From contig QEOQ01000590.1 in the NCBI GenBank assembly GCA_010279815.1, forward strand, positions 61,704 to 125,703: a stretch of 64,000 nt of DNA, given 5' to 3'. The notes beneath the pieces are model-generated. The model was given only the letters and a program-made list of their open reading frames with translations. It ran no database searches and was not told the DNA's origin. Source of the DNA: Brachionus plicatilis (lineage: Eukaryota; Rotifera; Eurotatoria; Ploima; Brachionidae). The position numbers were made by a program, and so were the translations under genes. This document shows positions 9,931 through 23,100 of the stretch, piece by piece. Numbering within the stretch: position 1 is the first letter of the stretch; each line of letters opens with the position of its first letter.

Positions 9931-12900
9931 TTAAAATTGTCTGAAATATAAATTTTAAAAAAATTAAAATTTGCATCCTTATTCAAATGTATTTAAAAAT
10001 AAAAATGCTTCTTCTCACAAATCCCTATAGATGATGACACATCAATCGAAAATCAATCATTTTCTGAAAATAACTTGTTTTAAGTAAATTTTAATGGAAA
10101 AAAGACTCAAACTTTAAGTTATTTATAATGTTCTATGATGAAATGAAATTGAATTTTAAAAGGAACGTCAACCAATCAGTTACTAGTGCATGGGCTTATC
10201 AAATATTTTTTAAGATTACATTTTATCAAAATGCTTCCGTATGAATCAATTTTTATTTTCAAAAATTTATTTTGAAATCAGATACGTCAACTTTTATTTT
10301 AAATACAAGCCTGTCTTGCCGGCAACAAAAGTTAATCTTATCTTTAAATTTACCCAAAATGATTTATCAACTACTTTCGATTAATTTATGTCTTCCTTAA
10401 AAACAGAAATCGTATCTTAATTAACAATAAAAAATAAAATTTAATTTCCCTTTTTTTATTTTAAACTTGTTATTTTTTATTTAAAATTTAATCAAAATAG
10501 AGTCTCCTTTTTGCAAAAATTTGATACTAGTTTTTTTTAACTTCTTAAAGCTTTGGACAAAAATTTTTCTTGTATATCCGAAATTTATAATTTAAAATAA
10601 TAAAATCCAAAATTTCAAAGACTAGATGAAAAAACTATTTTCTATTAGTCTCCACTTAATTAACTTCTATGCGTCTTTAGTGAAATAAAATGATTTTCAC
10701 AGTGTCTAGCTATTCGATCAAAAATCTTTTCCTATTAGAATTTCGAACTCATTAAGAGTGGATTTTGTCCCAATTGCGGAAAATCCTCAAAAATACTTGA
10801 AAATTAAATAATTGTTTTAAAGATTTGAATGAATTGGTTAAAAACTAAATATATTATTTTTTCAAAGATTATGACAAAATCCAATCGAGTGAGGAAGTTC
10901 CGATGGAAAATTTATTGCATTAAATATTATATTCCCTAGACTGTTAAAAATAAGTAAGTGTTGAATTTAATCAGTGTTCTTTCTTTTACCAGACGAGTAG
11001 ATGGTTTGGTGCAATTATGGTCTTTATTGAGAAAAATTCCATCCTTTATTAAAAAATAAATCTTTCTAATTAGCCTTTTTATAAAGTGGTAAACATGATT
11101 AAAAATAGTCTTTGATTTCACAACAGGAAGAATTATGAGGGAATAAAAATTCGCCTTACACTATTTTTGATATAAAAATTAAATATCTCTTATTAAATCT
11201 TAAAAAATCAAATCGGATTCCGAAAATTCCGATTTAAAATAAAACTAATTAGATTATTAATCCAATTGTATTTCCCTTAAGTCCGCGGTTATATAAATAA
11301 TTAATTATTATTAATTTAGACTAATACTTACCTTAAATAAAGTTAATGAGGTAGTCTTTCCCTGACGCTCATCAACAACAAAAAATTTCGATTAAAAATT
11401 TTCGATTAATGGAATTTAAGTAAAGTTTTAAATTAAGCTCTCAAATAAAATTATTTCTGAATTCATAACGCTCTTAATTTATTTTGTGATAATAATTTTT
11501 ATTTATTCTACTCTAGTGAAAATTTTTTTTCAGTTCTAATCATTCAAGAAAATTGATTTAAATTTCATTGATCTTGATATAGAAATAATTTCAAATAAAA
11601 GCTCAAATTTGGAAACCAATTAGTAATACCTCTTAAATAAAACAAACTTTATTATTATATTTTAATTGTTATTTAAAAAATGGAGAGCTTATTGCAAAAC
11701 CTTCAAGAAAAAAAGTAAGAATTAAATTCTCTCCATCAAAAATTAAATATGATAATTTAGACTTTAATAAAAAATTATTTAATTCATTTTCAAGTCTAAT
11801 ACATAAATCTTTAAACCTTATTAATAGTTGATTATAAAAATCAGCTATTTAGTTAATTATATCAAAAATTTGTAATTAATTCAAAACTAATTTCACTAAT
11901 AAAAAAATATGTTGTTGAAATATTTTTAGACTTTCATATTATAAGAATTAGATAATTAATAAATTAATAATTAGATAAGCAATTACTAATTTATCTAATA
12001 AAAATTTTAAATTAATTTTTAGATGATAAGTGATTAAAGTAACACAAATAAAAACTTTCAACATAAATAATTAAGTCTATATTAAATAGTAATAATTAAA
12101 TTTTGAAAATAATGAATTAAAAAATTGTCAAAATTTTAATAAGCTGAGAATTTTTAAAAGCTATTAATTTGAATCAAAATATCTGCAATTTACATTCCAA
12201 ATTTTGAGATATTTAAATAGACAAAAATTTATTTGAAGGACGAATAATAGATGAAAAAATTCTTTAAAACCTTATTATGGCAATTTTAAAAGATTATTTT
12301 TAATTAAAATTTCGAGTTAAATCAATCTCAATGGTATTCGCTAAAATATTTTTAATCTATTGCAACTTTAAACGCCTCTTAGCTTTTATATTATCTTAAA
12401 ATTATATTCTAATTGATTTTATTCAGTCAAATTAAATCTTAATCAAATAAAGTCTAAAAAAATTAATCCAAAATCGCAATTAAAAAAGGGAAATTAAAAC
12501 TATAAAGTCTTATTAGATTTGAAGAATTATAAAAAAATTAATAATTGCATAATTTGTATCTTAATAATTAAACCACTTCATTCGAAGTCTTAATTTAATT
12601 CTAGAATTAATTTATTTCTTTTTAATTAACTTGGTAAATTCAAGTTTATTTTTAGGATAAATATAATCATAACTGATTTTTTGAAGATTCTTTACAATAT
12701 CAATTAATAAAAATTTTTAAAAAAATGAAAATTTTTTCATCAACTCTTTACTTAATCTTAATCTACAAGATCAATATTTGAAACTTTTCTTCTGAGAATT
12801 AGTTTAAAATTAAATTTCACAACATCGAAATATTATTTTTGTTTCGAACTGACAGACAGATATAATTTAAATTTAATTCAAATTTTAAATAATAATATTC

Positions 12901-13565
12901 AAAAAGATAAATTATTTTTTTAATAAATATTTTCTATAATATATTCAAGAATTAAAATGAACCCTATTTTTTTAGGAATCATTTTATTTTATTATTAGTT
13001 TTTTTATTTATTGGTAACAAACTTAGATATCAAAAAAATAGAAAATTTAGTTTTAAATAAAAAACGCTACTATTGCTCATTAAATATATCCTTTTATTCA
13101 GTATCTTCTTTTTTATAGTGTTGAAAAGAGCATTAAGCTTGAAAATTTTTATTTATCTTGATTTCTTCAACATCTAGTAATTGATACCATAAAAAATATA
13201 AGCAATTTAAAATACATAAAATTGATTCACTTAAATTTAAAATTTAGTTAACGAAAATTGAAATTACTTAAGGTGAATACAAGTTAGTTAAATTTAAATT
13301 TAACCTCTGACTAAACTCTGCATTCTCTGTGAAATATGTACATAATAAAAAGTTAGAAATAAAAGTACTCAATTAGTTTACAAGGGCTGAATTAAGATAA
13401 AACATTTTTTTTATTTAATTAATTTTAACTTTAATTATTAAAATGTTTTCCATTTTTCTACAATTTTCTCCTACTCTATTTCTCTTAACTTCATTCTGAT
13501 ATTTTTTTCTAATTTTTAAATGACTTAATAAAATTAAATTAAGTCCGGTCTTTTTTGAGAAAAAT
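9931..13565. other. Non-coding AT-rich region
   Basis: About 3.6 kb, extremely AT-rich (especially 11,600-13,000), without coding frames longer than about 60 codons that carry any motif. It presumably includes the neuropeptide promoter and 5' UTR next to 9,931. Nothing else identified. Confidence 0.55.
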
Positions 13566-13950
13566 TTAATTAATCATAATTTTCCAATTTCTAAATCCTT
13601 TGGTGAAAACTAAGTTTTCAACTCCATACATTAGCACTGGCCTCACGAAAGTCTTGTATAAGTACCCTTTCATTGTTAGATGCATTTGCCTACTCAGTAT
13701 ATCATGGTTTCTTAGCCTTGCCAACGAACAAATAGCCAAACTTTTTCCAATGATCCGTGTAGTTGTCATTCCCATTTATTTGAACACCCAGATATTTCAT
13801 GTTTGTTACTTTTTTGATTTCAGCTCCATCAAGAGTTAGTGAACCCTGCCAGATGTCTGCGTCTTTATCTTCTTTGGTACTAGTTATTGCATTAACATAA
13901 CTGAAATGTATCGAGAGGCTCAACTCAATCGAATTTGAAGTCAAAACTAA
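13566..13950 (-). mobile_element. LINE reverse transcriptase thumb fragment, frameshifted
   Basis: Minus-strand reading gives LTLDGAEIKKVTNMKYLGV then NGNDNYTDHWKK. After a frameshift near 13,735 it continues LAICSLARLRNHDILSRQ and YKTFVRPVLMYGVENLVFT. The 'KYLGV..' and 'Y.T.VRPVL.YG.E' blocks are typical of the region downstream of the catalytic YADD in LINE reverse transcriptases. The catalytic core is absent. A TIR element sits directly at its upstream edge (13,963). Confidence 0.8.
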
Positions 13951-13962
13951 AAATGATCAAAC

Positions 13963-14307
13963 GAGGCATTGTGAAATTTGGTACAAAAAACAAAAACAAA
14001 ATATTAAAAATTCCAAAGCTTAAGTTCTGAAGGGCCAAAACATGTTCTGTAAATTGTAGCAACTGATACATTCTTTGTACCACCACTCAAAGTTGAATTT
14101 GATTTTTAATATAATGTAGTATCCCAAATTTTCTATTTTCTGAATTTTGCAGATTTATTGCAGAGTTTTGCAGAATCAGTATATTGGTGGTACAAAGGAT
14201 GTGTCAATTGCTACAATTTACAGAACATGTTTTAGTCCTTCAGAACTTAAGCTTTGGAATTTTTAATGTTTTGTTTTTGTTTTTTGTACCAAATTTCACA
14301 ATGCCTC
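13963..14307. mobile_element. Terminal-inverted-repeat (fold-back/MITE-like) element, 345 bp
   Basis: The left arm begins GAGGCATTGTGAAATTTGGT and the right arm ends with its exact inverse. The arms match over about 125-130 bp, including AAAACATGTTCTGTAAATTG and TTTGTACCACC, with few mismatches, around a 90-bp AT-rich centre. The flanks share AAAC, a possible 4-bp target duplication. It has no coding capacity and is probably mobilised in trans by a DNA transposase. Diverged relatives occur at about 50,500-50,745 and 62,560-62,735. Confidence 0.88.
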
Positions 14308-14574
14308 AAACGATCCCGAAGATCAATGGTTTATTCAGGATATGATGCGGCTGGACAATAAAAAAAAGGAAAATTAAACTCTTACTTTATTAATTGTACT
14401 TTATTTTCTCTTAGTATTGTTTCTATTCTAAAGATTAATGGGAACTCTACTTTTCATTCTATTTATTTTTACTTTTTTTACATTTTTATTATTTTATTTG
14501 TATCTTAGGAAGTTTTTTTCTTTTTTTTTTTCTCTTTTTTTAAATTGAAATTATTTTATACTAATTTACGCAGT

Positions 14575-14655
14575 ATCCCTTATTTATGGAGAAACTGATC
14601 TGGTCGCAGATCGGCCTCAGCTCTAGCCTCAAATAAATAAATAAATAAATTTTCC
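14575..14655 (+). mobile_element. LINE 3' tail (family B)
   Basis: A GC-richer island, GGTCGCAGATCGGCCTCAGC, passes into CTCTAGCCTCAAATAAATAA and an (AATA)n run. The structure (unique 3' UTR ending in a 4-bp microsatellite) matches the other LINE tails in this window, but no coding part is attached. Confidence 0.5.
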
Positions 14656-17090
14656 AATTTAAGCCCACGTGCTTTGACTTAATTTAATGACTTTTCTGTG
14701 GTATTTAATAAGCCAAAACAAATTTTCTAAACATACAAATAAATTTTTTAAGCTTAATTCCTTTTGCTTTTTTAACGTGATCCATATGGAAATTAAGCCA
14801 CGATTTTTTATTAAACAAGCAAAAATTAATTTTAAACTCTTGAAATCTTGAAAAACCAAATAAATCATTAATTTGAATTGATAAATTAAAAAAAAAATAC
14901 AGTTAGTACATCTTTAAATATTTGAAGGAAAGAACATGAAATGTTAAGGTAGCAATTACAAAATTGAGTCGGATATTCGCAAAATTTTTACCTTTTTTGA
15001 ATCCTTTCATCAATCTGACAACCAATGGAACAGAATGATTCAATCCTGTTAAAACATATCTCTCACTAAACTCAAAATGTAGACTCATACTGTTAGTTAT
15101 CAAAGTGTGTAAAATGTGATGTAAATGTTGGAGAAAGTATCATGTTTTATTTTTAGAATATACCGAACTACTATATTTTAAATTACTTAATTCATTTTAA
15201 CATTAGTTTCTACGAATGAATTTAGACAAGAGAAAAATAATTCAAAAAAGATTCAACTTAAAATTTATAAAGATTTCCTTGTGCTATTTTAAGAGCCTAT
15301 TTCGGGTAGAGTTATAGCGTTCTTTAATTTCGTCAAGTAAACTTAATTTTATTTTGTCTTTAGATTTCTTTAGATTAGTAAAAAATCGCTATTGTCTTTT
15401 CTGTATTCAGAAAATACCATCAAACAAGAATTTTTAACTGATAATTTCTTTTTTCATTAAAAATGAAAATTTTCTACAATTCAGAGATGTTTAAAAGTCA
15501 CAAATCAAAAGTCAAGTACAAGTCCTGTTTAATTTTTTTTTTAAGTCCGTATTTGGACTTGGCTATAGACTTGTGATTTTTAAGCAACTCTGTTGCTGCA
15601 ATCTCTTCCTTTTTAATTATAAAGAAAATAAGTGACCTTCTGCGAAAAACAGAAAGTACTCATTATTGGTTTAATTTCATTTGGGAATATCACTGATAAA
15701 TACCCTAAGAAGGAAAGGACTAATATATGAGGCCTAAGGGACACTTGTATTTATTTGGTATTCATAACTAATTTGGTCGTTTAGAATTACCTTAAATGTC
15801 CTAGTGTCTACGAATAAGTTTTCCTAGATGTTCTCAAAGTGAAAAAAGTATAAGAATAGTTCAAAAAATATAATTATGACGATACCAGATTTTGGAGTGA
15901 TAATAGAGCTGGGAGATCAGCAGGATTCGGTAAAAGTCGCCTACATACTACCGAGGAAACTAATTACACCTTAATAATAGGAGATTATTGTGTGACTTCA
16001 TCAAATTACAGTCAAATATCTTATGCCATTATTAAATAAAGTTAATAGACACTACACACTAGTTGACACATTTTGGTTGTTAACTAAATCTATAGAAAAT
16101 ACCTAAAAACTTTCATTGTTAACAATTTTTTAAGCAGATTTATTTTCTTCCGATGAAAGACGGATTTATTTTCGAAATCATAAAAACAAAATTTTATGGA
16201 TGATGTCATGAAGATAATGGAATGTTGTTCCTCTAGTAATAATTCATTTGGTTGTAAAATAAATTCAGTTTGAGACAAACTTCAAGAAAAAAATTAAAAC
16301 AAATAAGATATTTGATTATTAGATTCTATCATTTGGAAATAAACTTTCTACATGTTTTTTTAATCTCCTGATAGTTTTATTTAAATATTTTTATGACACA
16401 TACAATTCCAAATTGTTTGAGAAAACCTATCTGTATTGGAAAGTAACCTTAAAATGAAAGAATAAATTTTCCCAAGTGTTGTTAAAATGTTTTTAAATTT
16501 AAATATTATTAAAAAATAATTTTTCCATTTGCAAATATTTTTACTCTAAAAATGGAAATAGAAATAAATTAAATTATATATCGAAATATTTTTTTCATTT
16601 TATCAAGATTGTTAATTCAACTAAATAATGATTACCGATAGTTAATGGTGATTAACTAATAAAATAATATAATATGAGAGGCCAATCATCAAATCATTTA
16701 GAGGAACTAATAAATGAATTAAATGAATAGACACGAAAAATAGAAGAAAGTGTAGGCAATTGCATGTAAAAATGCTTCATTTCTTAAGAACTCGATAAAT
16801 TCCAAGACATGCGTTAGTAAATACTGATTTTATCTTTGGACATAATAAAAAAATTCAAAAATAATAACAAAAATAAAATTAAAAAGTTCTTAAAATTTTA
16901 TTAAAATCTTTCACTAAAAATTAAATTTTTTAACTTGGTTAATAAAAAAAATCAAATCCAAGCCTAAATTACGATTAGGCTAGATACAAATATTAAAATA
17001 ATTAGAAAAAAATAATCTTATGCGCTTCATAAAATGCAATTTAATGAGACCTAATATATATATATATATATAACAAATTAAAAAAAAAGA
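14656..17090. other. Non-coding AT-rich region
   Basis: No supported gene. A slightly GC-richer patch at 15,880-15,990 could be a decayed mobile-element remnant but has no recognisable motif. A (TA)n run occurs at about 17,055-17,072. Confidence 0.5.
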
Positions 17091-17091
17091 G

Positions 17092-17097
17092 TTTATT
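17092..17097 (-). terminator. Candidate poly(A) signal of KIF21
   Basis: AATAAA on the minus strand, about 70 bp past the KIF21 stop codon at 17,164-17,166. In DNA this AT-rich chance matches are common, so support is mainly its position. Confidence 0.4.
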
Positions 17098-17163
17098 GCT
17101 ATAAAATGCACTCTAAAAATTGGAATGAACAAAATGTTCCAGGCTAAAATAAAAAAATACAAA

Positions 17164-20100
17164 TTATTTGTCTCTTCTCCATATTCGTACCGTTGCGTCC
17201 CTGTAAAAAAATGAACATAAAATTCAAAATATTTTTATTTTAATCAATCTTACTCAGATCCTGTGAATACTAAATTATTATTGACTTTTATTGATATAAT
17301 TGGGCACAAATGTGCCTTGAAGTCGGCAATTTTTTCAAATGTGTTTACATTCCAAAATTTTAAGCATCCATCTCGTGAACCACTCAATAGCAAATCGTAC
17401 TTGTTAGTATAGTTTTTAATATAGTCTAAAGAATGTATCCAATCTTTATGAGCATTGTTCATTGACTTAAAATAAACAAAAATTTAATTCAAGAAAAAAT
17501 TGAGAAAATAACATTTTTACTTGTTTGCATTGAAAATCGTCCATGCTCCATTTTTTAATGCACATATCTCTGGAGCAGCTAAATAAGCAATTATCTATTC
17601 TGCACAAAGATTGCACGCCATCGTAATGAGGAGGCGTTAGATGGTACTTAGGTGAAATGACTTTGCCATTGTTTATATCATTATTCCCTGAATAAAAGCT
17701 ATTTATTTCAAATATTTTAATGTAGTGGTCTTTTGAGCCTGTAATTAGCAAATTATCGTCAACAAGCATGGTGGTAATGGACGAAGAATGTCCTCCAGAC
17801 AGCTTTCCAATTGGCAAAAATTGCCGTAGATCCCATATTTTGACAGAACTTCCCGAAGCAGTGAATAAATTATAGCCATATTTGTCCAAAGATATGTCAT
17901 TAATGAGTTTTTCTCCAAAAGGCATTTCATTTTGTAGGACTCTTGTATTAGTCTTTATTTGACCAGTGGCCACAATGTAGTCTCCATCATTAGCCAGGCC
18001 AGAAGAGCTTTGAAAAATTGCTTTAAATTAATTTTTAATTTTCCAAAAAAATTCTTTACCATAATGTTTTGACGCAGCGTTTATTTGACTCTCTTAGATC
18101 CCAAACTTTTGCATAATAATTCGAAACTGTAAAACAAAGTTTTGTGTAGGGACAGTATTTTATTTTAATAACATTATTCGTATGTCCACCAAGAGAAGTT
18201 GTTTCTTGACCTGTGGTCAAATCCCATACTTTAGCCGTGCTATCTTTGCTACTGGTGAAAAATTGGTATTCGTAGGAATCAATTGATAAAATTGCTTTAG
18301 AGTGTCCTTCAGCTACATGAGTAAGCAAAATAGGCGATGATCTGAAACGAGATGTGTTGCCTGAATACGGTTTTATAACACCCCTAAAATTTAAAATGTT
18401 TTTTGAAAATATTTGTTTTGAAAATTTTGCAAAAATTTAAAAGAATTTTTTTAAATAAATTAAGTTTTTTCGATTCAGTTTTTTTGTTTATAATTAATTT
18501 TAAAATTTTATTTTTATACAAATAAAATTTCAAATTTGATAAGTAATGAATTAATTGTTTTTTAATTATCCGTTTGTTTCGGCTTTAATATTGGTTACAA
18601 AGCTTTAATTTAAAAATTTTTTATTTTTCAAGTCATTTTTGTTTTCTTTATCATTATATAGAGAAAAATATTAGAAAAAAATTCTTAATCTTTTTTTTTG
18701 CTTTAATAATTACTAGATAAAAAATTGAAGTTAAAGCTCTTTTAGACTAAATAAATTTCATTATTTTTTTTAGGATTTAATTTTGTTATCTTTTCAAAAA
18801 ATATAGAAGATCTAATCAAAAAATAATATTTTTTTTTCAATTGACTTTGCTCAATCGGAAGTAATTGATCTTTTTTAATAAAAAAAAATCATATTAAATT
18901 TTTTTGTCTGATAAACTTAAAAAATAGATCAGAATTCTTATTTTATTTATTTTTTTTGAAAAAAATAATATCGACCCTGAAATCTTAAATTAAAAAAATT
19001 TAAAACTTAATTTTCATTAAGAATAAAAAATTTTGCAATATAAATTTAAATGGTAGAGCTTACTGTTCTGGTTTTGGAGATTGTTTGGTCTCACTAGTAA
19101 GCCTATTAAACACATTATTATCACGAGAAGACATTCTTTTGTAATTTGGCGACCCTGGTGGTGACATGGACATGACACTGTCTTTAGAATTGTGTCTCGA
19201 AATCGACGATCTAGTCATTCGAGAATTATTTCGGTCCACTGGCTGAACAATAACCGACTTGGACATTGGAATATTAGAGCAGTCTGTGATAGATTTTTTA
19301 GAATCAACAATCTCCGGTATCTTGGTATAAGATTTAGAGTCTATTCGACCCGATTGCTGAATTAAACCAGGCACTGGTGACATAACCTTAATTGTTTGTG
19401 ATGTTTTGATATTTATTTCGGTCGAAGCATTGGAAGTCGATGTGGACACAAATAAGAGATCCTGTGGTCCACTGGTAATCACCTGACGAGCTTTGTAAGA
19501 ACTGTCCAATTGACCACTTGAATTGTGATTGTTCGAAGAGACTGGTGATATCAAGTTTTCGTAAGACTTGAGTTGATTTGTGTCCTGCTCGACCATTCGC
19601 GTTATTTCCTCATCCTCTTCGGACTCACTAGACGAATCGTCCATTATAGGTGCTAGTATAATTTCATCTATCTCAAAGTTGTCATCGCACTCGTTCAACA
19701 AATTTAGGTTATTGTTAGTAGGCAATGGCTTGCAGCTTTCACTATTTGCCAAAATTTGCTTAGCCAGCTCTTCACTTATCTGGCCAGATTGAATTATTTG
19801 CTGGACTAAATTTTGCTGTACATTAAAATCCTTTTCCAGCTGGTTCAGTTCATACTCTAGCTCATTATTAAGATATTCTTTCTGAGCCGCCAAAACTCCT
19901 TTATTCAGGGCTAAATTTAAAAATTTTCTAATCATAAACTTGGCTTCGTCTATTGAGCCGATGGTCAAGACTAAATTTTCCAAAGAATAGTAGTCGGTGC
20001 CGTCTTTGGCCTCGTCCAACTGTATAATATTGGTCTGGCATTCTGCTATTTGATCCTGGAGATACTCAATATTTGATTTCATTATGTCAATTTGTTCCTT

Positions 20101-23100
20101 TATTTCTTCCAGTTTGTTTGGCTCAATGCCGGACTTGGAATTGATGGCATCAGAGCTGGTAGTGCTAGAACCAGTGCTATTAGTGCTCAAACAGTTCAAA
20201 TTAGTCATATTCGACTCCTGGATCAAAGCCTTTTCATAACGCTTAAGTAGGCGATTCAATTTACGGCTTATTCGTTCACGTTGTTCTAAAAAACGCTCCA
20301 TTTCGCGTTCTATCAAGCTAATGGTCTGTTTTTTCACAACAATTGCATTTATCTATTTTAAATTGAAAGTTAAAAGTTTTTTTTCAAATTTTAAAAATAA
20401 AATATAAAATAAAAAAATTACAAAATCGTTTATTTTGGTCCATTTTATTTGATAAGTAGCAGTTCTTTTGCTCATAAATGAGCTTTGAGTATGTTTTCGA
20501 GCAGTAGATGTCTGGGACCGAGTTGCTTCCGAGTCTACCGATTGACTTATTCTGGTACTCGGTGGCCTCTCGGACTGAATCCTGTTTGAGTTGAATTTTC
20601 TTAATGCTTGGATTTGTTCTTGTTTTCGCTTTAAAACAATGTCTCTGCATCGTTTCTCGGCCTCTAGTGATTTTATTTGATTGTCTTTTTTTAGATGGTC
20701 CCGTTTTAGAATGGCGATTTCCCTCATTCGCCGCTGCTCGTCCTGCTTACTCTTCTGGGTCTCATCTCTCAACTGATTCATTAATTTAACTTTTAATTTT
20801 TTCATATCGACAATTTCTTTACGTAATTGCTGCAATTGTTTTTCGCTCTCTAGAGCATTTTTTATCATTTGTTGATTCTTAGACTTTATCTGTTCATACT
20901 TGTTCAAATCGGACTGAAGACTTTTTATTTTGAGCTCGTATTCAAGCTTAATTTTTTTTATTTGTTCATCGTTTCGGCTGTCAGCACTTTGCTTGGCTAA
21001 ATAGAAATGTATTAGACAAGGTAGATGCTATTGATGCGTGGATAATAGAAGCTATTAAGGAACAATTAAAATTAATGTAGAATAAATAAATGTAGTCTAA
21101 GTAGTTTAAGAAAATGCTCTAGGCCAATGTTTTCAAACAAAATTTTAAACCAATTTGATGTTGGGTTAAAATTCGGACGAATTTACCGAGGACAAATTGA
21201 TTAAATAACTTTCAAATATTTGGGTTAGCCGATACTAGGCCAAATTTAATTAAATTTTAATTAAATTTCGACCAAACTTTTAATTTAGGACAAGTGTTGG
21301 AAGCTTTCGGTCAAAATTCAGAAAAAATTATCAAATAGTCTTAAGCTTATCTATTATAGGAAAAATTTGAGTAAATTTTTTCTATTTGAAGTGTAAAAAT
21401 AATGATTAAATCTGATCGAAAATTAAAATACCTTTTGTCAATTATAAATTAAATTAAAAATAAATCTGACTTTTTACTTGACTTGTTAAGTTAAAAATTA
21501 AAAAAAATATTCTATTTAAAATTTTAGAATACTATCCATAATAATTTTTCTTAATGTGCTCGTCATTCTAAATATTTTCTAAATTTTGCCAAAGAATTTA
21601 TTCTAAATTTAATTTAGCAAAATCAAATTTAAAAAGCAAAATCTATAAAAAAAATAGAAACCGAAATCACAGGACATCTTTGAGCTGCTACCAAAACTCT
21701 ATAATCATTAATTAGAAATGTATTAAAATTTTGCTTTTTAATGTAGAATCAAGCATTCATAAATTAGAACCAACATAAAATTTCTTTTTTCGAACATTTG
21801 TTTAATCCAAACTGTTTTAATTGTCAAAATAATTTTCTCTCTTTTTTGAAATTTTTGTTTATTTTACGAAAAATTGTTTTTCTTTTTAAGAATTGAAAAA
21901 TATTCCTATTATGCATTTAGAATTCAAAGAAAAAAAATTCAAGTTTGGTAAATAATTATTTTTCATTATGATTAAAAAAAAATAGAGAATACCTAAACAT
22001 TTGAAAAAAACTTATTTTTAGACTTTCAAGAATCTAAAATTTTTCTCCGAACCAAATCATTCCCAATATTTTTTTACTTGTGTTTTTGCTTAGATGAAAT
22101 TCTTGAAAACTTAGAATTTTGAAAAAGTCAACATTTTTGAAAAACAACTTTTTTTAAATGGAATAAATTTATAGTGTTGACTTAGCTAATATGCTTCGTC
22201 TAGAACGATTCAAGCAAATAAGAGTCTTGTTTTTAGTCAGCACATAAAGCCGTGTGCTGATTTTATAGTTGCTATTAAATTTTCTAATATTATTTAATTT
22301 CGAATCTTTTAAATAAATAATTTTTTTGGACAAAAGCAAAAAATTAAAATTTTAAAAAACTGTTAAAATTGAAATTTTCATCTTTTGCTAATTCTTTAAT
22401 ATTAGAGAATCAAAAGAAAATCAAAAAATTTTTTGAACTATAAATGATTGAAATTATAGTTGTAAAGCAGTGGTCAATTTGTTTAGAAAAAAATTTGAAA
22501 AAAACTTAGCATTTTGGTACTTTTTCAATCAATATTTGATCTATCCTTCTAAATATAAATATAAATGCTAAACATTAATTTTTAGAATTATTGTTAATAA
22601 TTTTAAATAAAACTGGGATTAAATTCAATAAAATATATTTTTGAACAGTTTTTGCGTCAACCTTTACCGAAGCAATTATAAACTTAATAAAAATAAAAAT
22701 TTGATCTTTAATCAAAAACTTGACCAGGAAACCAGAAAATAACATGGAAGTCTTTCAAAAACTAATTTCCGACTTCTAAGATTTTAATTTAGAATTAATT
22801 TTCGGTAAACTTTGTGAATTTTTTATTTTCTTTGTAATAAAAATACTATTTTTTGCGTTTTTTCAATAAATCAATAATTTATAAAAAAAATCAATTGACC
22901 TTTTCTTATTATTTTTAAAGATTTATTTAGAATATTCAAAGATTTAAAGATTGGTTATTTAAAAAAATTCAAAACTAGGTTTGTAATTTATTTTCAATTA
23001 TAAATTTAACCATTTTTAAGACTCAAATTATTTAAGATCATGTTGATATTTTCAAAATTTTGAGGAAACCTAATCATTTTATAAGAAAAAATCTCATAGA

